From: Pseudorhodobacter sp.
GTDB lineage: Bacteria > Pseudomonadota > Alphaproteobacteria > Rhodobacterales > Rhodobacteraceae
Length of the DNA stretch: 64,000 nucleotides
Reading direction: 5' to 3'
Assembly: GCA_024642045.1 (NCBI GenBank)
Contig: JAHEBX010000002.1
Location: 1 to 64,000 of the forward strand
Of the stretch, positions 18,482-26,299 are shown one piece after another. Positions within the stretch are counted from its first letter, which is position 1, and each line of letters begins with the position of its first letter. A model generated the notes under the pieces. The model saw nothing but the letters and a program-made list of their open reading frames with translations. It made no database searches and was not told where the DNA came from. The translations under genes were made by a program, and so were the position numbers.

Positions 18482-18876
18482 GCCAATCTCCCCATGTGTC
18501 CGGCAGTTTTCCTGCGCTTACTTACAGGCTAAGCATCAATCGCGCTAAACGCAATTCCTGAATTCACCCTTCGGTTTGCACGCGGAAATTGCCCATAAAT
18601 TGGTCCAATTGCGCCGGAATTGACGACAAGAACGGCAGGTGAGGCACCCGTTGCGCGGCTTAGACAAACGATTTCAGCCTCGGGATTGCTGGTCAGGCCA
18701 AACGTTCAACTCATGCGGCCAAGCCAAGCCTGTTGGACATATCGCCAGAAATTCCAGTATGATTCGCGCACTTGCGATGGAATACAAGCGATCGGTAATC
18801 GCCCTCACAAAATCGCTGCCATCAATCGCTATCGGATCTCTTGCGCGAGCTACGCTCAAACGCTCCCTCGCCGGAT
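18482..18876. other. Intergenic region upstream of the importer operon
   Basis: 395 bases between the tRNA-Leu 3' end and the start of the ABC operon, both on the minus strand. It should hold the operon promoter. A perfect 13-bp palindrome with arms AATTGG (18598-18603) and CCAATT (18605-18610) around one T is the best operator candidate. I see no gene here. Confidence 0.5.
18598..18610. promoter_or_regulatory. Candidate operator palindrome of the importer operon
   Basis: AATTGG-T-CCAATT, 117 bases upstream of the ATPase start codon. TTGGTCCAA-like palindromes are compatible with GntR-type regulators, but this is suggestive only. Confidence 0.3.
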
Positions 18877-18963
18877 TGGTGCGGATGAAAGGACTCGAAC
18901 CTTCACTCCGATTAAAGAACAGCGACCTCAACGCTGCGCGTCTACCAATTCCGCCACATCCGC
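18877..18963 (-). tRNA. tRNA-Leu (anticodon GAG)
   Basis: The acceptor stem GCGGATG (complement of 18957-18963) pairs with CATCCGC, followed by A73 and an encoded CCA at 18877-18879. The D arm has GGAATTGGTAGACGC. The anticodon loop TTGAGGT gives anticodon GAG, reading CUC/CUU leucine codons. A long variable arm (class II tRNA) precedes the T arm GAAGG-TTCGAGT-CCTTT. Confidence 0.93.
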
Positions 18964-19117
18964 ACTTAGATCCGGCTAGGATGGGCGCTATCTAGCGGCA
19001 GTTTTCCGCGATGAAAAGGGGGATTCTGCATTGGCTTGCAACTGTGCGCGCCGGCGTGGTTGCATTCAAGCCCCGCGAAGGTCATTTCTGACCCAAACAG
19101 CCAGCAAAGAGAGCAAG

Positions 19118-19777
19118 ATGACAACCGATCCCGTCGAATGGCGCCAAATCGAAGGCCTTGCCCCCTATTCCGAGACCCTTGCGGCGATGGAGGCGCGCGT
19201 TGCCGCAATTTCGGAGGGCACAGCACCCGAGGCGATCTGGCTTTTGGAACACCCCCCCCTTTATACAGCGGGCACCTCTTCAAATGCCGCTGATTTGACC
19301 GAACCTGACCGCTTTCCGGTGCATATTGCCGGACGTGGCGGGCAATACACCTATCATGGTCCGGGGCAGCGGGTGGCCTATACCATGCTTGATCTCAACC
19401 GGCGCGGCCGGGATGTGCGACAGTTTGTGTGCGCCTTGGAAAACTGGGTGATTGCGACATTGGCCGAGTTCAACGTGCGCGGAGAACGACGCGCGGGCCG
19501 AGTCGGCGTCTGGGTGGTGCGGCCTGATCTGCCTCCGAATGCTGATGGCAGCCCGCGCGAAGACAAGATCGCGGCAATCGGGGTCAAGCTGCGCAAATGG
19601 GTCAGCTTTCATGGCATCTCGATAAACGTTGAACCTGACCTGTCGCACTTTAGTGGCATCGTGCCCTGCGGTATCCGCGAGCACGGCGTCACCAGCCTTG
19701 TCGATCTGGGCCTGCCGGTCACGCTGGCCGACCTTGACGCCGCGCTCATCGCCACCTTTCCGCGCGCCTTTCCTTGA
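19118..19777 (+). CDS. lipB: Octanoyl-[ACP]:protein N-octanoyltransferase
   Basis: A 219-residue enzyme that moves octanoate from acyl carrier protein to lipoyl domains, the first step of lipoate synthesis. The ATG at 19118 ([13 protein letters not shown]) fits the family start; an upstream in-frame ATG would add an unlikely Arg/Cys-rich leader. Motifs: [13 protein letters not shown] (72-84), catalytic K150 in [13 protein letters not shown] and C184 in [11 protein letters not shown]. It stands alone between the tRNA gene and the cytochrome gene. Confidence 0.95.
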   Translation: MTTDPVEWRQIEGLAPYSETLAAMEARVAAISEGTAPEAIWLLEHPPLYTAGTSSNAADLTEPDRFPVHIAGRGGQYTYHGPGQRVAYTMLDLNRRGRDVRQFVCALENWVIATLAEFNVRGERRAGRVGVWVVRPDLPPNADGSPREDKIAAIGVKLRKWVSFHGISINVEPDLSHFSGIVPCGIREHGVTSLVDLGLPVTLADLDAALIATFPRAFP

Positions 19778-19858
19778 CCGCTGCGACCATCCGTCCTTTG
19801 CATCTTGCGGCTCAATAGCGCACAAAGAGTTAGAATTTTGCTGACGAAAGTGAACACC

Positions 19859-20278
19859 ATGACCAAACTCTCGCTAATCTGTGGCCTCGCTCTGGCCGTA
19901 TCCACCTCCGCCGCTTTCGCAGGGGACGCCGCCAAGGGCGAATCCGAGTTCAAGAAATGCAAAGCCTGTCATTCGATTGTGGCCGATGATGGCACCAAGA
20001 TCGTCGCGGGTGGCAAAGTCGGACCCAACCTCTATGGCGTGATTGGCCGTCAAATCGGCAGCCTCGATGGGTTTGCCTATGGCGACAGCATCAAGGCGGC
20101 CGGAGCCGGCGGTGCGGTTTGGGACGAAGCGAGCCTTGCCGTATACGTGGCGGATCCGACCGCGTGGCTCAAGGAAAAGACCGGCGATGCGGGCGCGAAA
20201 TCCAAGATGAGCTTCAAGCTTGCCAAGGGTGGCGAAGACGTTGCGGCCTATCTTGCTTCGGTAAAGCCCGCGCAATAA
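19859..20278 (+). CDS. cycA: Soluble cytochrome c2/c550
   Basis: A 139-residue periplasmic electron carrier. The signal peptide MTKLSLICGLALAVSTSAAFA is cleaved near residue 21. The heme site is CKACH (34-38), and Met117 in KSKMSFKLA is the expected sixth ligand. Insertions around residues 41-55 and 62-90 match the large class I cytochromes c2/c550 that shuttle electrons from bc1 to the aa3 oxidase. The oxidase subunit I gene follows 273 bases downstream. A strong terminator directly after cycA implies a separate transcript. Confidence 0.9.
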   Translation: MTKLSLICGLALAVSTSAAFAGDAAKGESEFKKCKACHSIVADDGTKIVAGGKVGPNLYGVIGRQIGSLDGFAYGDSIKAAGAGGAVWDEASLAVYVADPTAWLKEKTGDAGAKSKMSFKLAKGGEDVAAYLASVKPAQ

Positions 20279-20295
20279 TCGCGCGAATATCCCGG

Positions 20296-20327
20296 AACCG
20301 GCCCGTCTCTGGCGCGGCCGGTTTTTT
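20296..20327 (+). terminator. Rho-independent terminator of cycA
   Basis: 8-bp stem AACCGGCC (20296-20303) with GGCCGGTT (20316-20323), 12-nt loop, then a run of T to 20327. It lies 17 bases after the cycA stop. Confidence 0.88.
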
Positions 20328-20432
20328 GTTGCCCGCGGCCCAACGGCTGACCGGGACTTGCTGCGACATTGCGCCTCAAGGTGTCCAAGCTGCCGCAAAT
20401 GCGCAAAAATCTTTCAAAACCAGCTGGAAAAC

Positions 20433-20446
20433 TTGATCTGGGTCAA
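20433..20446. promoter_or_regulatory. FNR/FnrL-type box upstream of ctaD
   Basis: TTGAT-CTGG-GTCAA differs from the FNR consensus TTGAT-N4-ATCAA at one position. It lies 105 bases before the ctaD start, in a 224-base stretch between the cycA terminator and ctaD with no gene. Oxygen-responsive control of the aa3 oxidase would make sense, but binding is inferred. Confidence 0.5.
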
Positions 20447-20551
20447 AGTGAGACATTGCCCTAGACCAACCCGCAATCTAAACAAGTCTTGTAACTTCGG
20501 CGTGGCGACTCCATGCACGAAATAAAATTGCAATAGAAACGGGAGATGCCA

Positions 20552-22222
20552 ATGGCCGACGCAGCCATCCACGGCCACGACCATGACACCCGCGGGTTCT
20601 TTACCCGCTGGTTTATGTCGACGAACCACAAAGATATCGGGATTCTCTATCTCTTCACCTCGGCGCTTGTCGGCTTGGTGTCGGTGATCTTCACCGTCTA
20701 CATGCGGATGGAATTGATGGAGCCGGGTGTTCAGTACATGTGCGCCGAAGGCATGCGCCTGATGGCCGATGCCACGCAGGAATGTACGCCAAACGGCCAT
20801 TTGTGGAACGTCACTGTCACCGCCCACGGCATCTTGATGATGTTCTTCGTGGTTATTCCTGCGCTGTTCGGCGGCTTTGGCAACTACTTCATGCCGCTGC
20901 AGATCGGTGCGCCGGACATGGCCTTCCCGCGGATGAACAACCTGTCCTACTGGATGTATGTTGCCGGCACCTCGCTGGCGGTTCTGTCGGTGTTCTCTCC
21001 CTCCGAGGGCGGAGAGCTTGGCTCGGGCGTGGGCTGGGTGCTTTACCCGCCGCTTTCGGTCAAAGAAGGCGGCTATTCGATGGACCTCGCGATCTTCGCG
21101 GTTCACCTGTCGGGTGCCTCGTCGATCCTGGGTGCGATCAACATGATCACCACCTTCCTGAACATGCGCACGCCGGGGATGACCCTGCACAAAGTGCCGC
21201 TGTTCGGCTGGTCGATCTTTGTCACCGCTTGGCTGATCCTTTTGTCGCTGCCGGTTCTGGCGGGCGCGATCACCATGCTGCTGACCGACCGTAACTTCGG
21301 GACCACCTTCTTCGACCCCGCTGGTGGCGGCGATCCGATCCTCTACCAGCACATCCTGTGGTTCTTCGGCCATCCGGAAGTCTATATCATCGTGATCCCG
21401 GCCTTCGGCATCATCAGCCAAGTCGTCTCGACCTTCTCGAAAAAGCCGATCTTTGGCTATCTTCCGATGGTCTATGCGATGGTTGCAATCGGTGTTCTGG
21501 GCTTCGTCGTCTGGGCGCACCACATGTATACCGTGGGCATGTCCGTCACCCAGCAAAGCTACTTCATGCTGGCCACCATGGTCATCGCGGTGCCGACCGG
21601 CATCAAGATCTTCTCGTGGATTGCCACCATGTGGGGCGGGTCGATCGAGTTCAAAACCCCGATGCTCTGGGCCTTCGGTTTCTTGTTCCTCTTCACCGTC
21701 GGTGGCGTCACCGGCATCGTGCTGAGCCAAGCGCCCGTCGACCGCGCCTATCACGACACCTATTACGTCATCGCGCACTTCCACTATGTGATGTCGCTGG
21801 GCGCTGTGTTCGGCATCTTCTGCGGCATCTACTTCTGGTTCGGCAAAATGTCGGGCCGTGAATACCCTGAATGGGCAGGCAAGCTGCACTTCTGGGCGAT
21901 GTTCATCGGCGCCAACCTGACCTTCTTCCCCCAGCACTTCCTGGGTCGCCAAGGCATGCCGCGCCGCTATATCGACTACCCCGAGGCCTATGCCTATTGG
22001 AACTACGTCTCGTCGATGGGTGCGTTCCTGTCGTTTGCCTCGTTCCTGTTCTTCATCGGCATCGTGTTCTATTCGCTGCGTTACGGCCGCAAAATCACGG
22101 TCAATAACTACTGGAACGAATACGCCGATACACTGGAATGGACCCTGCCTTGCCCGCCGCCTGAACACACGTTCGAGCAGCTGCCCAAGCGCGAAGACTG
22201 GGACCACGCCCGCGGCCACTAA
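20552..22222 (+). CDS. ctaD: Cytochrome c oxidase (aa3) subunit I
   Basis: A 556-residue 12-helix catalytic subunit reducing O2 and pumping protons. The second ATG ([12 protein letters not shown]) is chosen because GGGAG sits 6 bases upstream of it but touches the first ATG directly, and Rhodobacter subunit I starts the same way. Heme a ligands are H92 and H411; CuB ligands H274, H323, H324; heme a3 ligand H409. The cross-linked Tyr is Y278. Proton-channel residues D122, N129, E276 (HPEVY) and K352 are all present, so this is a type A1 pumping oxidase. Subunits II and III are not in this window. Confidence 0.97.
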   Translation: MADAAIHGHDHDTRGFFTRWFMSTNHKDIGILYLFTSALVGLVSVIFTVYMRMELMEPGVQYMCAEGMRLMADATQECTPNGHLWNVTVTAHGILMMFFVVIPALFGGFGNYFMPLQIGAPDMAFPRMNNLSYWMYVAGTSLAVLSVFSPSEGGELGSGVGWVLYPPLSVKEGGYSMDLAIFAVHLSGASSILGAINMITTFLNMRTPGMTLHKVPLFGWSIFVTAWLILLSLPVLAGAITMLLTDRNFGTTFFDPAGGGDPILYQHILWFFGHPEVYIIVIPAFGIISQVVSTFSKKPIFGYLPMVYAMVAIGVLGFVVWAHHMYTVGMSVTQQSYFMLATMVIAVPTGIKIFSWIATMWGGSIEFKTPMLWAFGFLFLFTVGGVTGIVLSQAPVDRAYHDTYYVIAHFHYVMSLGAVFGIFCGIYFWFGKMSGREYPEWAGKLHFWAMFIGANLTFFPQHFLGRQGMPRRYIDYPEAYAYWNYVSSMGAFLSFASFLFFIGIVFYSLRYGRKITVNNYWNEYADTLEWTLPCPPPEHTFEQLPKREDWDHARGH

Positions 22223-22238
22223 GACCGCCGGCAAAGTC

Positions 22239-22268
22239 AAAAAGCCCCAGAGAAATCTGGGGCTTTTT
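22239..22268 (+). terminator. Rho-independent terminator of ctaD
   Basis: A perfect 13-bp stem (22239-22251 with 22256-22268) with a GAAA tetraloop and T5 at its 3' side, 16 bases after the ctaD stop. The A-tract on the 5' side would let it act in both directions. Confidence 0.92.
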
Positions 22269-22286
22269 CATATCATCGGAGGCACC

Positions 22287-22778
22287 ATGCTAACCTTCAT
22301 CGCCTTGATCCTCTGGATCACCCTACCAGCTCTGGCTGCGCTGCAACTGTGGCGCATGGGCCTGCCGCGCGCCGGCTTACTGGCCTTGGTGCTGGGCGTC
22401 GCCATCATCCTGCTTGCCGCGGCGACAGAGGCACTTGACCCGCCCACAAATCACCAAAGCCTGCTCAACCTAGGCTTTGTTTACATCGCGATCAGCGGCG
22501 CCGCATTTATAAGCTATGGTCGCAACGCGGGCTGGCAAAAGCTGGTTTTTGCTTTGGGCTTCTGGTCGGCACATATCGGTATCGGGCTACTGCTTGCGCT
22601 TGGTTCGGCCGGCAGCCTGCTACCCGGCCTTGGCCAGTCCGATCTGCCCGCTTGGGCTGGGTCTTTGCCACAACTGCACAGCGCCGCTGCGGCGCTTAGC
22701 CTTTTGGGGATCTTGACCATGACCGTGTTCGCCTTATTTGCCCTTGTGCAGGTTGTGCGGCGCAAGCCCCTGCCTTGA
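22287..22778 (+). CDS. Small inner-membrane protein of unknown function
   Basis: A 163-residue protein with four to five hydrophobic segments (residues ~2-20, 28-47, 62-75, 84-105, 133-155) and a short basic C-terminus (RRKPLP). The ATG at 22287 has CGGAGG 5 bases upstream and follows the ctaD terminator by 18 bases; the frame is open farther upstream only as a shadow of ctaD. No family recognised. Confidence 0.75.
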   Translation: MLTFIALILWITLPALAALQLWRMGLPRAGLLALVLGVAIILLAAATEALDPPTNHQSLLNLGFVYIAISGAAFISYGRNAGWQKLVFALGFWSAHIGIGLLLALGSAGSLLPGLGQSDLPAWAGSLPQLHSAAAALSLLGILTMTVFALFALVQVVRRKPLP

Positions 22779-22805
22779 CATCATCTGAGCCAAAGGACCG
22801 CGCTG

Positions 22806-23444
22806 ATGCTCACGATCTGGGGCCGCAAGACTTCCTCGAATGTGCAAGCCGTGATGTGGTGCGTGGAAGAGCTTGGCCTGCCGTTTAAACGGCTTGATAT
22901 CGGCCATAAATTTGGGGGCACTGACACACCCGAATTCATCGCCATGAACCCCAATCAAACTGTGCCCGTCCTGCAAGACGGCAGCCATTCTCCGCTGTGG
23001 GAAAGCGGCGCGATCCTACGATATCTTGCCACGGCTTATGCACCCGACAGCTTTTGGCCCGCCAATCTGCTGGCCCGCACCGAGGTCGACCGCTGGGCAG
23101 AATGGGCCAAGATCAACGTTGCGCTCGGGTTCACCACCCCGGTGTTCTGGCGCGTTGTGCGCACTCCTGTCGCCAATCGCGACCCCAAGGCCATCGCCGA
23201 GGCTGTCGCCGCGCTTGAGGCTAAACTGCGCATCGCCGACAAACGCCTCGGCCATCTGCGCTTTATCGCAGGCTCTGAGCTGACGCTTGCCGATATTCAA
23301 TTCGGACATCTGCTCTATCGCTATTTTGAGATCGACATTGCCCGTGCAGATCTGCCCAATCTCGCGCGCTATTACCAAGACCTGACCACGCGCCCCGCGT
23401 ACCAATCACATGTGATGATTTCCTACGAGGATCTGCGCGCCTAA
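22806..23444 (+). CDS. Glutathione S-transferase family protein
   Basis: A 212-residue GST. The N-terminal thioredoxin-like domain (LTIWGRKTSSNVQAVMWCVEELGL) includes the Ser/Asn region that contacts glutathione and the NQTVPVLQDG cis-Pro loop, then WESGAILRYLA. The all-helical C-terminal domain spans ~90-205, with ADIQFGHLLYRYFEI. Substrate unknown. AAAGGA precedes the ATG. Its stop directly abuts the DUF2244 gene. Confidence 0.9.
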   Translation: MLTIWGRKTSSNVQAVMWCVEELGLPFKRLDIGHKFGGTDTPEFIAMNPNQTVPVLQDGSHSPLWESGAILRYLATAYAPDSFWPANLLARTEVDRWAEWAKINVALGFTTPVFWRVVRTPVANRDPKAIAEAVAALEAKLRIADKRLGHLRFIAGSELTLADIQFGHLLYRYFEIDIARADLPNLARYYQDLTTRPAYQSHVMISYEDLRA

Positions 23445-23927
23445 ATGCCTTATGAATGGCTCCCCCCGACGCCTGAGGAAACGCGCCTGCACCTCTGGCC
23501 CTACCGCAGCCTGCCCCGCCGCGGCATGGTCTGGTTCCTCTCGGCCACCATCATCCTGATCGCGCTGCCGCTCTTGGCGCTGATCGGCACGCTTGCGCTC
23601 TGGGGCCTGCTGCCGTTTCTGCTGGCCGCCATCGCGGGTATCTGGTGGGCGCTCAATCGCTCGTTCCGCGATGGCGAGGTACTGGAAGACCTCGCCCTCA
23701 CCGCAACCGAAGTGACCCTCACCCACCATGGCCGCAAAGGCACCCAAACCTGGACAGCCAACCCCCATTGGGTCCGCGTCATCCTGTATCCTAAATCAGG
23801 CCCGGTGCCGAATTACCTCACTCTGCAAGGCGGCGAACGAGAGGTTGAACTCGGGGCGTTCCTGTCGTCGGAAGAGCGGGTAAAACTGCGCGCGGAGCTG
23901 CAAGAGGCCCTCGCCGCCCGCCGTTAG
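23445..23927 (+). CDS. DUF2244 membrane protein
   Basis: A 160-residue protein with two adjacent membrane segments (about 28-48 and 51-70) followed by a soluble domain (WWALNRSFRDGEVLEDLALTATEV, then HWVRVILYP). This layout matches DUF2244 proteins common in Alphaproteobacteria, where they often lie near oxidase genes. Function unknown. Starts immediately after the GST stop, so probably co-expressed. Confidence 0.8.
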   Translation: MPYEWLPPTPEETRLHLWPYRSLPRRGMVWFLSATIILIALPLLALIGTLALWGLLPFLLAAIAGIWWALNRSFRDGEVLEDLALTATEVTLTHHGRKGTQTWTANPHWVRVILYPKSGPVPNYLTLQGGEREVELGAFLSSEERVKLRAELQEALAARR

Positions 23928-24001
23928 GCCAATCATTTGCCCATGACTGCGCTGCAAATTGCGGCCATAGGCTGGACTGACATCACACAAAGGGCCGCGC
24001 C

Positions 24002-24385
24002 ATGATCTATCGCTACACAATCCTCTACGTCGCTTCCGTTCCCGAAACCCTCGCCTTCTACGAGGCAGCCTTCGGCTTTAAAACGCAGTTCCTGCACGAC
24101 AGCGGCGACTATGGCGAATTGGCGACGGGCGACACCAAACTCGCCTTTTCCTCGCACGCCTTGATGGCGCAGATCGGCAAGGACGTAGCCACCAAGCCGC
24201 CCGCAAAACCTTCGTATGAACTGGCCTTTGAAACCACAGATGTCGTCAAAGCGCTCGAGCGCGCGCTGGCCGCCGGGGCCAAGCTGGTCAAGGCCGTTAC
24301 CGACATGCCTTGGGGTCAAACGCTGGCCTATGTCAGCACACCCGAAGGCACGCTGGTCGAACTTTGCACCCCGACCACGCCCTGA
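24002..24385 (+). CDS. VOC-family (glyoxalase/bleomycin resistance fold) protein
   Basis: A 127-residue single VOC module: YTILYVASVPETLAFYEAAFGFK at the N-terminus, YELAFETTDVVKALERALAAGAKLVK in the second half and a closing YVSTPEGTLVELCTP with the usual metal-ligand Glu. AAAGGG precedes the ATG. Substrate unknown; the fold serves lyases, dioxygenases and drug-binding proteins. Confidence 0.87.
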   Translation: MIYRYTILYVASVPETLAFYEAAFGFKTQFLHDSGDYGELATGDTKLAFSSHALMAQIGKDVATKPPAKPSYELAFETTDVVKALERALAAGAKLVKAVTDMPWGQTLAYVSTPEGTLVELCTPTTP

Positions 24386-24410
24386 GGCTGTAATTCTCGC
24401 GCAAATCGCG

Positions 24411-24441
24411 GGTGGCTGCGGGGGTCGCTCCCCCCGCCCAC
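24411..24441. terminator. GC-rich hairpin between convergent genes
   Basis: A 7-bp stem GCGGGGG (24418-24424) with CCCCCGC (24430-24436) around a 5-nt loop, extended by GGTGG/CCACC outside. There is no T-run, so it is only a possible Rho-independent or 3'-end-stabilising structure for the VOC and yqeY transcripts. Confidence 0.4.
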
Positions 24442-24445
24442 CGTC

Positions 24446-24898
24446 TCAACCAAGCTGCGCCTTGATCTGCGCACCCACCGCGCCAAAATCCATCTGGCCG
24501 GTGTATTTGCCTTTCAGAACGCCCATGACACGGCCCATGTCCTTGATACTGCTGGCGCCCGTCTCGGCAATCGCCGCAGCAATTGCCGCCTGAACCGCAT
24601 CCGCGTCCATCTGCGCGGGCAGAAACTCGGAAATCACCTCGACTTCCTTCATCTCTTTGGCGTGCAACTCTGGCCGACCGCCCGCCTGATAGGCCTTGGC
24701 GCTCTCGTGGCGCTGCTTGACCATCTTGCCCAACAGCGTCAACAGATCGTCGATACCCACATCGCGGCCCTCCCCGCGTGCTGCGATCTCGTGATCTTTG
24801 ATTGCAGCCGACATCATCCGCAACGTCGACAACCGCTCGGACTCTTTTGCCCGCATTGCGTCCTTGACTGCCGCCCCTAGCCGCTCACGCAACTCCAT
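24446..24898 (-). CDS. yqeY: GatB/YqeY-domain protein
   Basis: A 150-residue helical protein. The ATG at 24898 (MELRERLGAAVKDAMRAKE) is the family start. Features: TLRMMSAAIKDHEIAARGEGRD, LLTLLGKMVKQRHES and the C-terminal SSIKDMGRVMGVLKGKYTGQMDF, all typical of YqeY, which is related to the GatB tail. A role linked to tRNA-dependent amidation is often suggested but unproven. It is divergent from carA. Confidence 0.92.
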   Translation of the reverse strand: MELRERLGAAVKDAMRAKESERLSTLRMMSAAIKDHEIAARGEGRDVGIDDLLTLLGKMVKQRHESAKAYQAGGRPELHAKEMKEVEVISEFLPAQMDADAVQAAIAAAIAETGASSIKDMGRVMGVLKGKYTGQMDFGAVGAQIKAQLG

Positions 24899-25014
24899 CT
24901 TTCGCACTCCTTCAAAACCCAAGCCTCATCCTATACCCGCACCAGATTTCGCGCAACCAAGCCCCCATTTGTCAACCCATTGATATGACATACAAATCCA
25001 TTTCTCGCGAACCC

Positions 25015-25043
25015 TTGACCCTAAGCGCGCGCGCAACTAGTGT
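25015..25043 (+). promoter_or_regulatory. Candidate sigma-70 promoter of carA
   Basis: TTGACC (25015-25020), 17-base spacer, TAGTGT (25038-25043), ending 31 bases before the carA ATG. The -35 is near consensus; the -10 is weak. Confidence 0.45.
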
Positions 25044-25074
25044 CCCCCAGATTTTGCCATTGGGAGTCGCCACC

Positions 25075-26232
25075 ATGACCAGCTCCACCGAAACCCGTCC
25101 CACCGCCTGCATTGCGCTCTCGGATGGCTCTGTGTTCTTCGGTCGTGGCTTTGGCGCAGTTGGCGAAACGGTGGCAGAGCTGGTGTTCAACACCGCGATG
25201 ACCGGCTATCAGGAAATCATGACCGACCCCTCCTACGCAAGCCAGGTCGTGACCTTTACCTTTCCCCATATCGGCAACACCGGCGTCAATATCGAAGACG
25301 ACGAGACCGCCACCCCCGTCGCCGCAGGCATGGTGGTGAAATGGGACCCGACCGAGCCGTCAAACTGGCGGGCAACCGCAGACCTGCAGGCGTGGCTGGC
25401 CTCCAAAGGTCGTATTGGCATCGGTGGCATAGATACCCGGCGGCTGACTCGTGCCATCCGCCAGCAAGGCGCGCCACATGTCGCGCTCGCGCATGATCCG
25501 ATGGGGAACTTTGACGTTGGCGCCCTTGTGGCCAAAGCCCGCGCCTGGGCTGGCTTAGTCGGCCTTGATCTGGCCAAAGACGTCTCCTGCAGCCAATCCT
25601 ATCGCTGGGATGAAAAGACTTGGGCTTGGCCAGCTGGCTATACCAAGCGCACGGGCGACGGACTGCGCGTTGTTGCCATCGACTATGGCGCCAAGCGTAA
25701 CATTTTGCGCTGCCTTGCTTCTGCAGGGTGCGACGTCACGGTCCTGCCCGCTACCGCTACTGCCGAAGACGTGCTGGCGCTGAACCCCGAAGGCGTGTTC
25801 CTGTCTAACGGCCCCGGCGACCCGGCAGCAACCGGCAGCTATGCCGTGCCCATGATCCAAGGCGTTCTGGCCGCGGACCTGCCGGTCTTCGGCATCTGCC
25901 TTGGCCATCAGATGCTGGCGCTGGCGCTTGGTGCGACCACGGTCAAGATGAACCACGGCCACCACGGCGCCAACCATCCGGTCAAGGATCTGACCACTGG
26001 GCAGGTCGAAATTACCTCGATGAACCATGGCTTTACCGTAGACAGCCAGACCCTGCCTCATGGCGTGTCAGAGACGCATGTGTCGTTATTTGACGGCTCG
26101 AACTGTGGCATCGCGGTGGATGGCAAGCCAGTGTTTTCGGTGCAATACCACCCCGAAGCCTCGCCCGGACCGCAAGACAGCTACTATCTGTTTGACCGGT
26201 TTGCCGAGGCAATGCGCGCTCGCCGCGCCTGA
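25075..26232 (+). CDS. carA: Carbamoyl-phosphate synthase small (glutaminase) subunit
   Basis: A 385-residue subunit that supplies ammonia from glutamine for carbamoyl phosphate, feeding arginine and pyrimidine synthesis. The ATG at 25075 follows GGGAG and gives the standard length. N-terminal domain: DGSVFFGRGFGAVGETVAELVFNTAMTGYQE. The class I glutamine amidotransferase domain has C275 in FGICLGHQ and the His/Glu pair in QYHPEASPG. carB is not adjacent. Confidence 0.96.
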   Translation: MTSSTETRPTACIALSDGSVFFGRGFGAVGETVAELVFNTAMTGYQEIMTDPSYASQVVTFTFPHIGNTGVNIEDDETATPVAAGMVVKWDPTEPSNWRATADLQAWLASKGRIGIGGIDTRRLTRAIRQQGAPHVALAHDPMGNFDVGALVAKARAWAGLVGLDLAKDVSCSQSYRWDEKTWAWPAGYTKRTGDGLRVVAIDYGAKRNILRCLASAGCDVTVLPATATAEDVLALNPEGVFLSNGPGDPAATGSYAVPMIQGVLAADLPVFGICLGHQMLALALGATTVKMNHGHHGANHPVKDLTTGQVEITSMNHGFTVDSQTLPHGVSETHVSLFDGSNCGIAVDGKPVFSVQYHPEASPGPQDSYYLFDRFAEAMRARRA

Positions 26233-26245
26233 CATCGAAAGATCG

Positions 26246-26260
26246 TTAACCAAGCTTTAA
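26246..26260. promoter_or_regulatory. Consensus CtrA binding box
   Basis: TTAA-N7-TTAA (TTAACCAAGCTTTAA), an exact match to the CtrA full site, 39 bases before the start of the GspE_N-glycosyltransferase gene and 14 bases after the carA stop. CtrA is the cell-cycle/motility response regulator of Alphaproteobacteria. The match is seen; regulation is inferred. Confidence 0.6.
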
Positions 26261-26299
26261 CCCTTCGGACGCAAAGTGATCTCACTGTCCGGAGGCACG

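Noticed and set aside
20414-22240. 608-codon open frame antisense to ctaD
   Set aside because: A shadow of a strongly conserved oxidase gene in GC-rich DNA. It is His/Arg/Gln-rich, has no ribosome site and resembles no protein.
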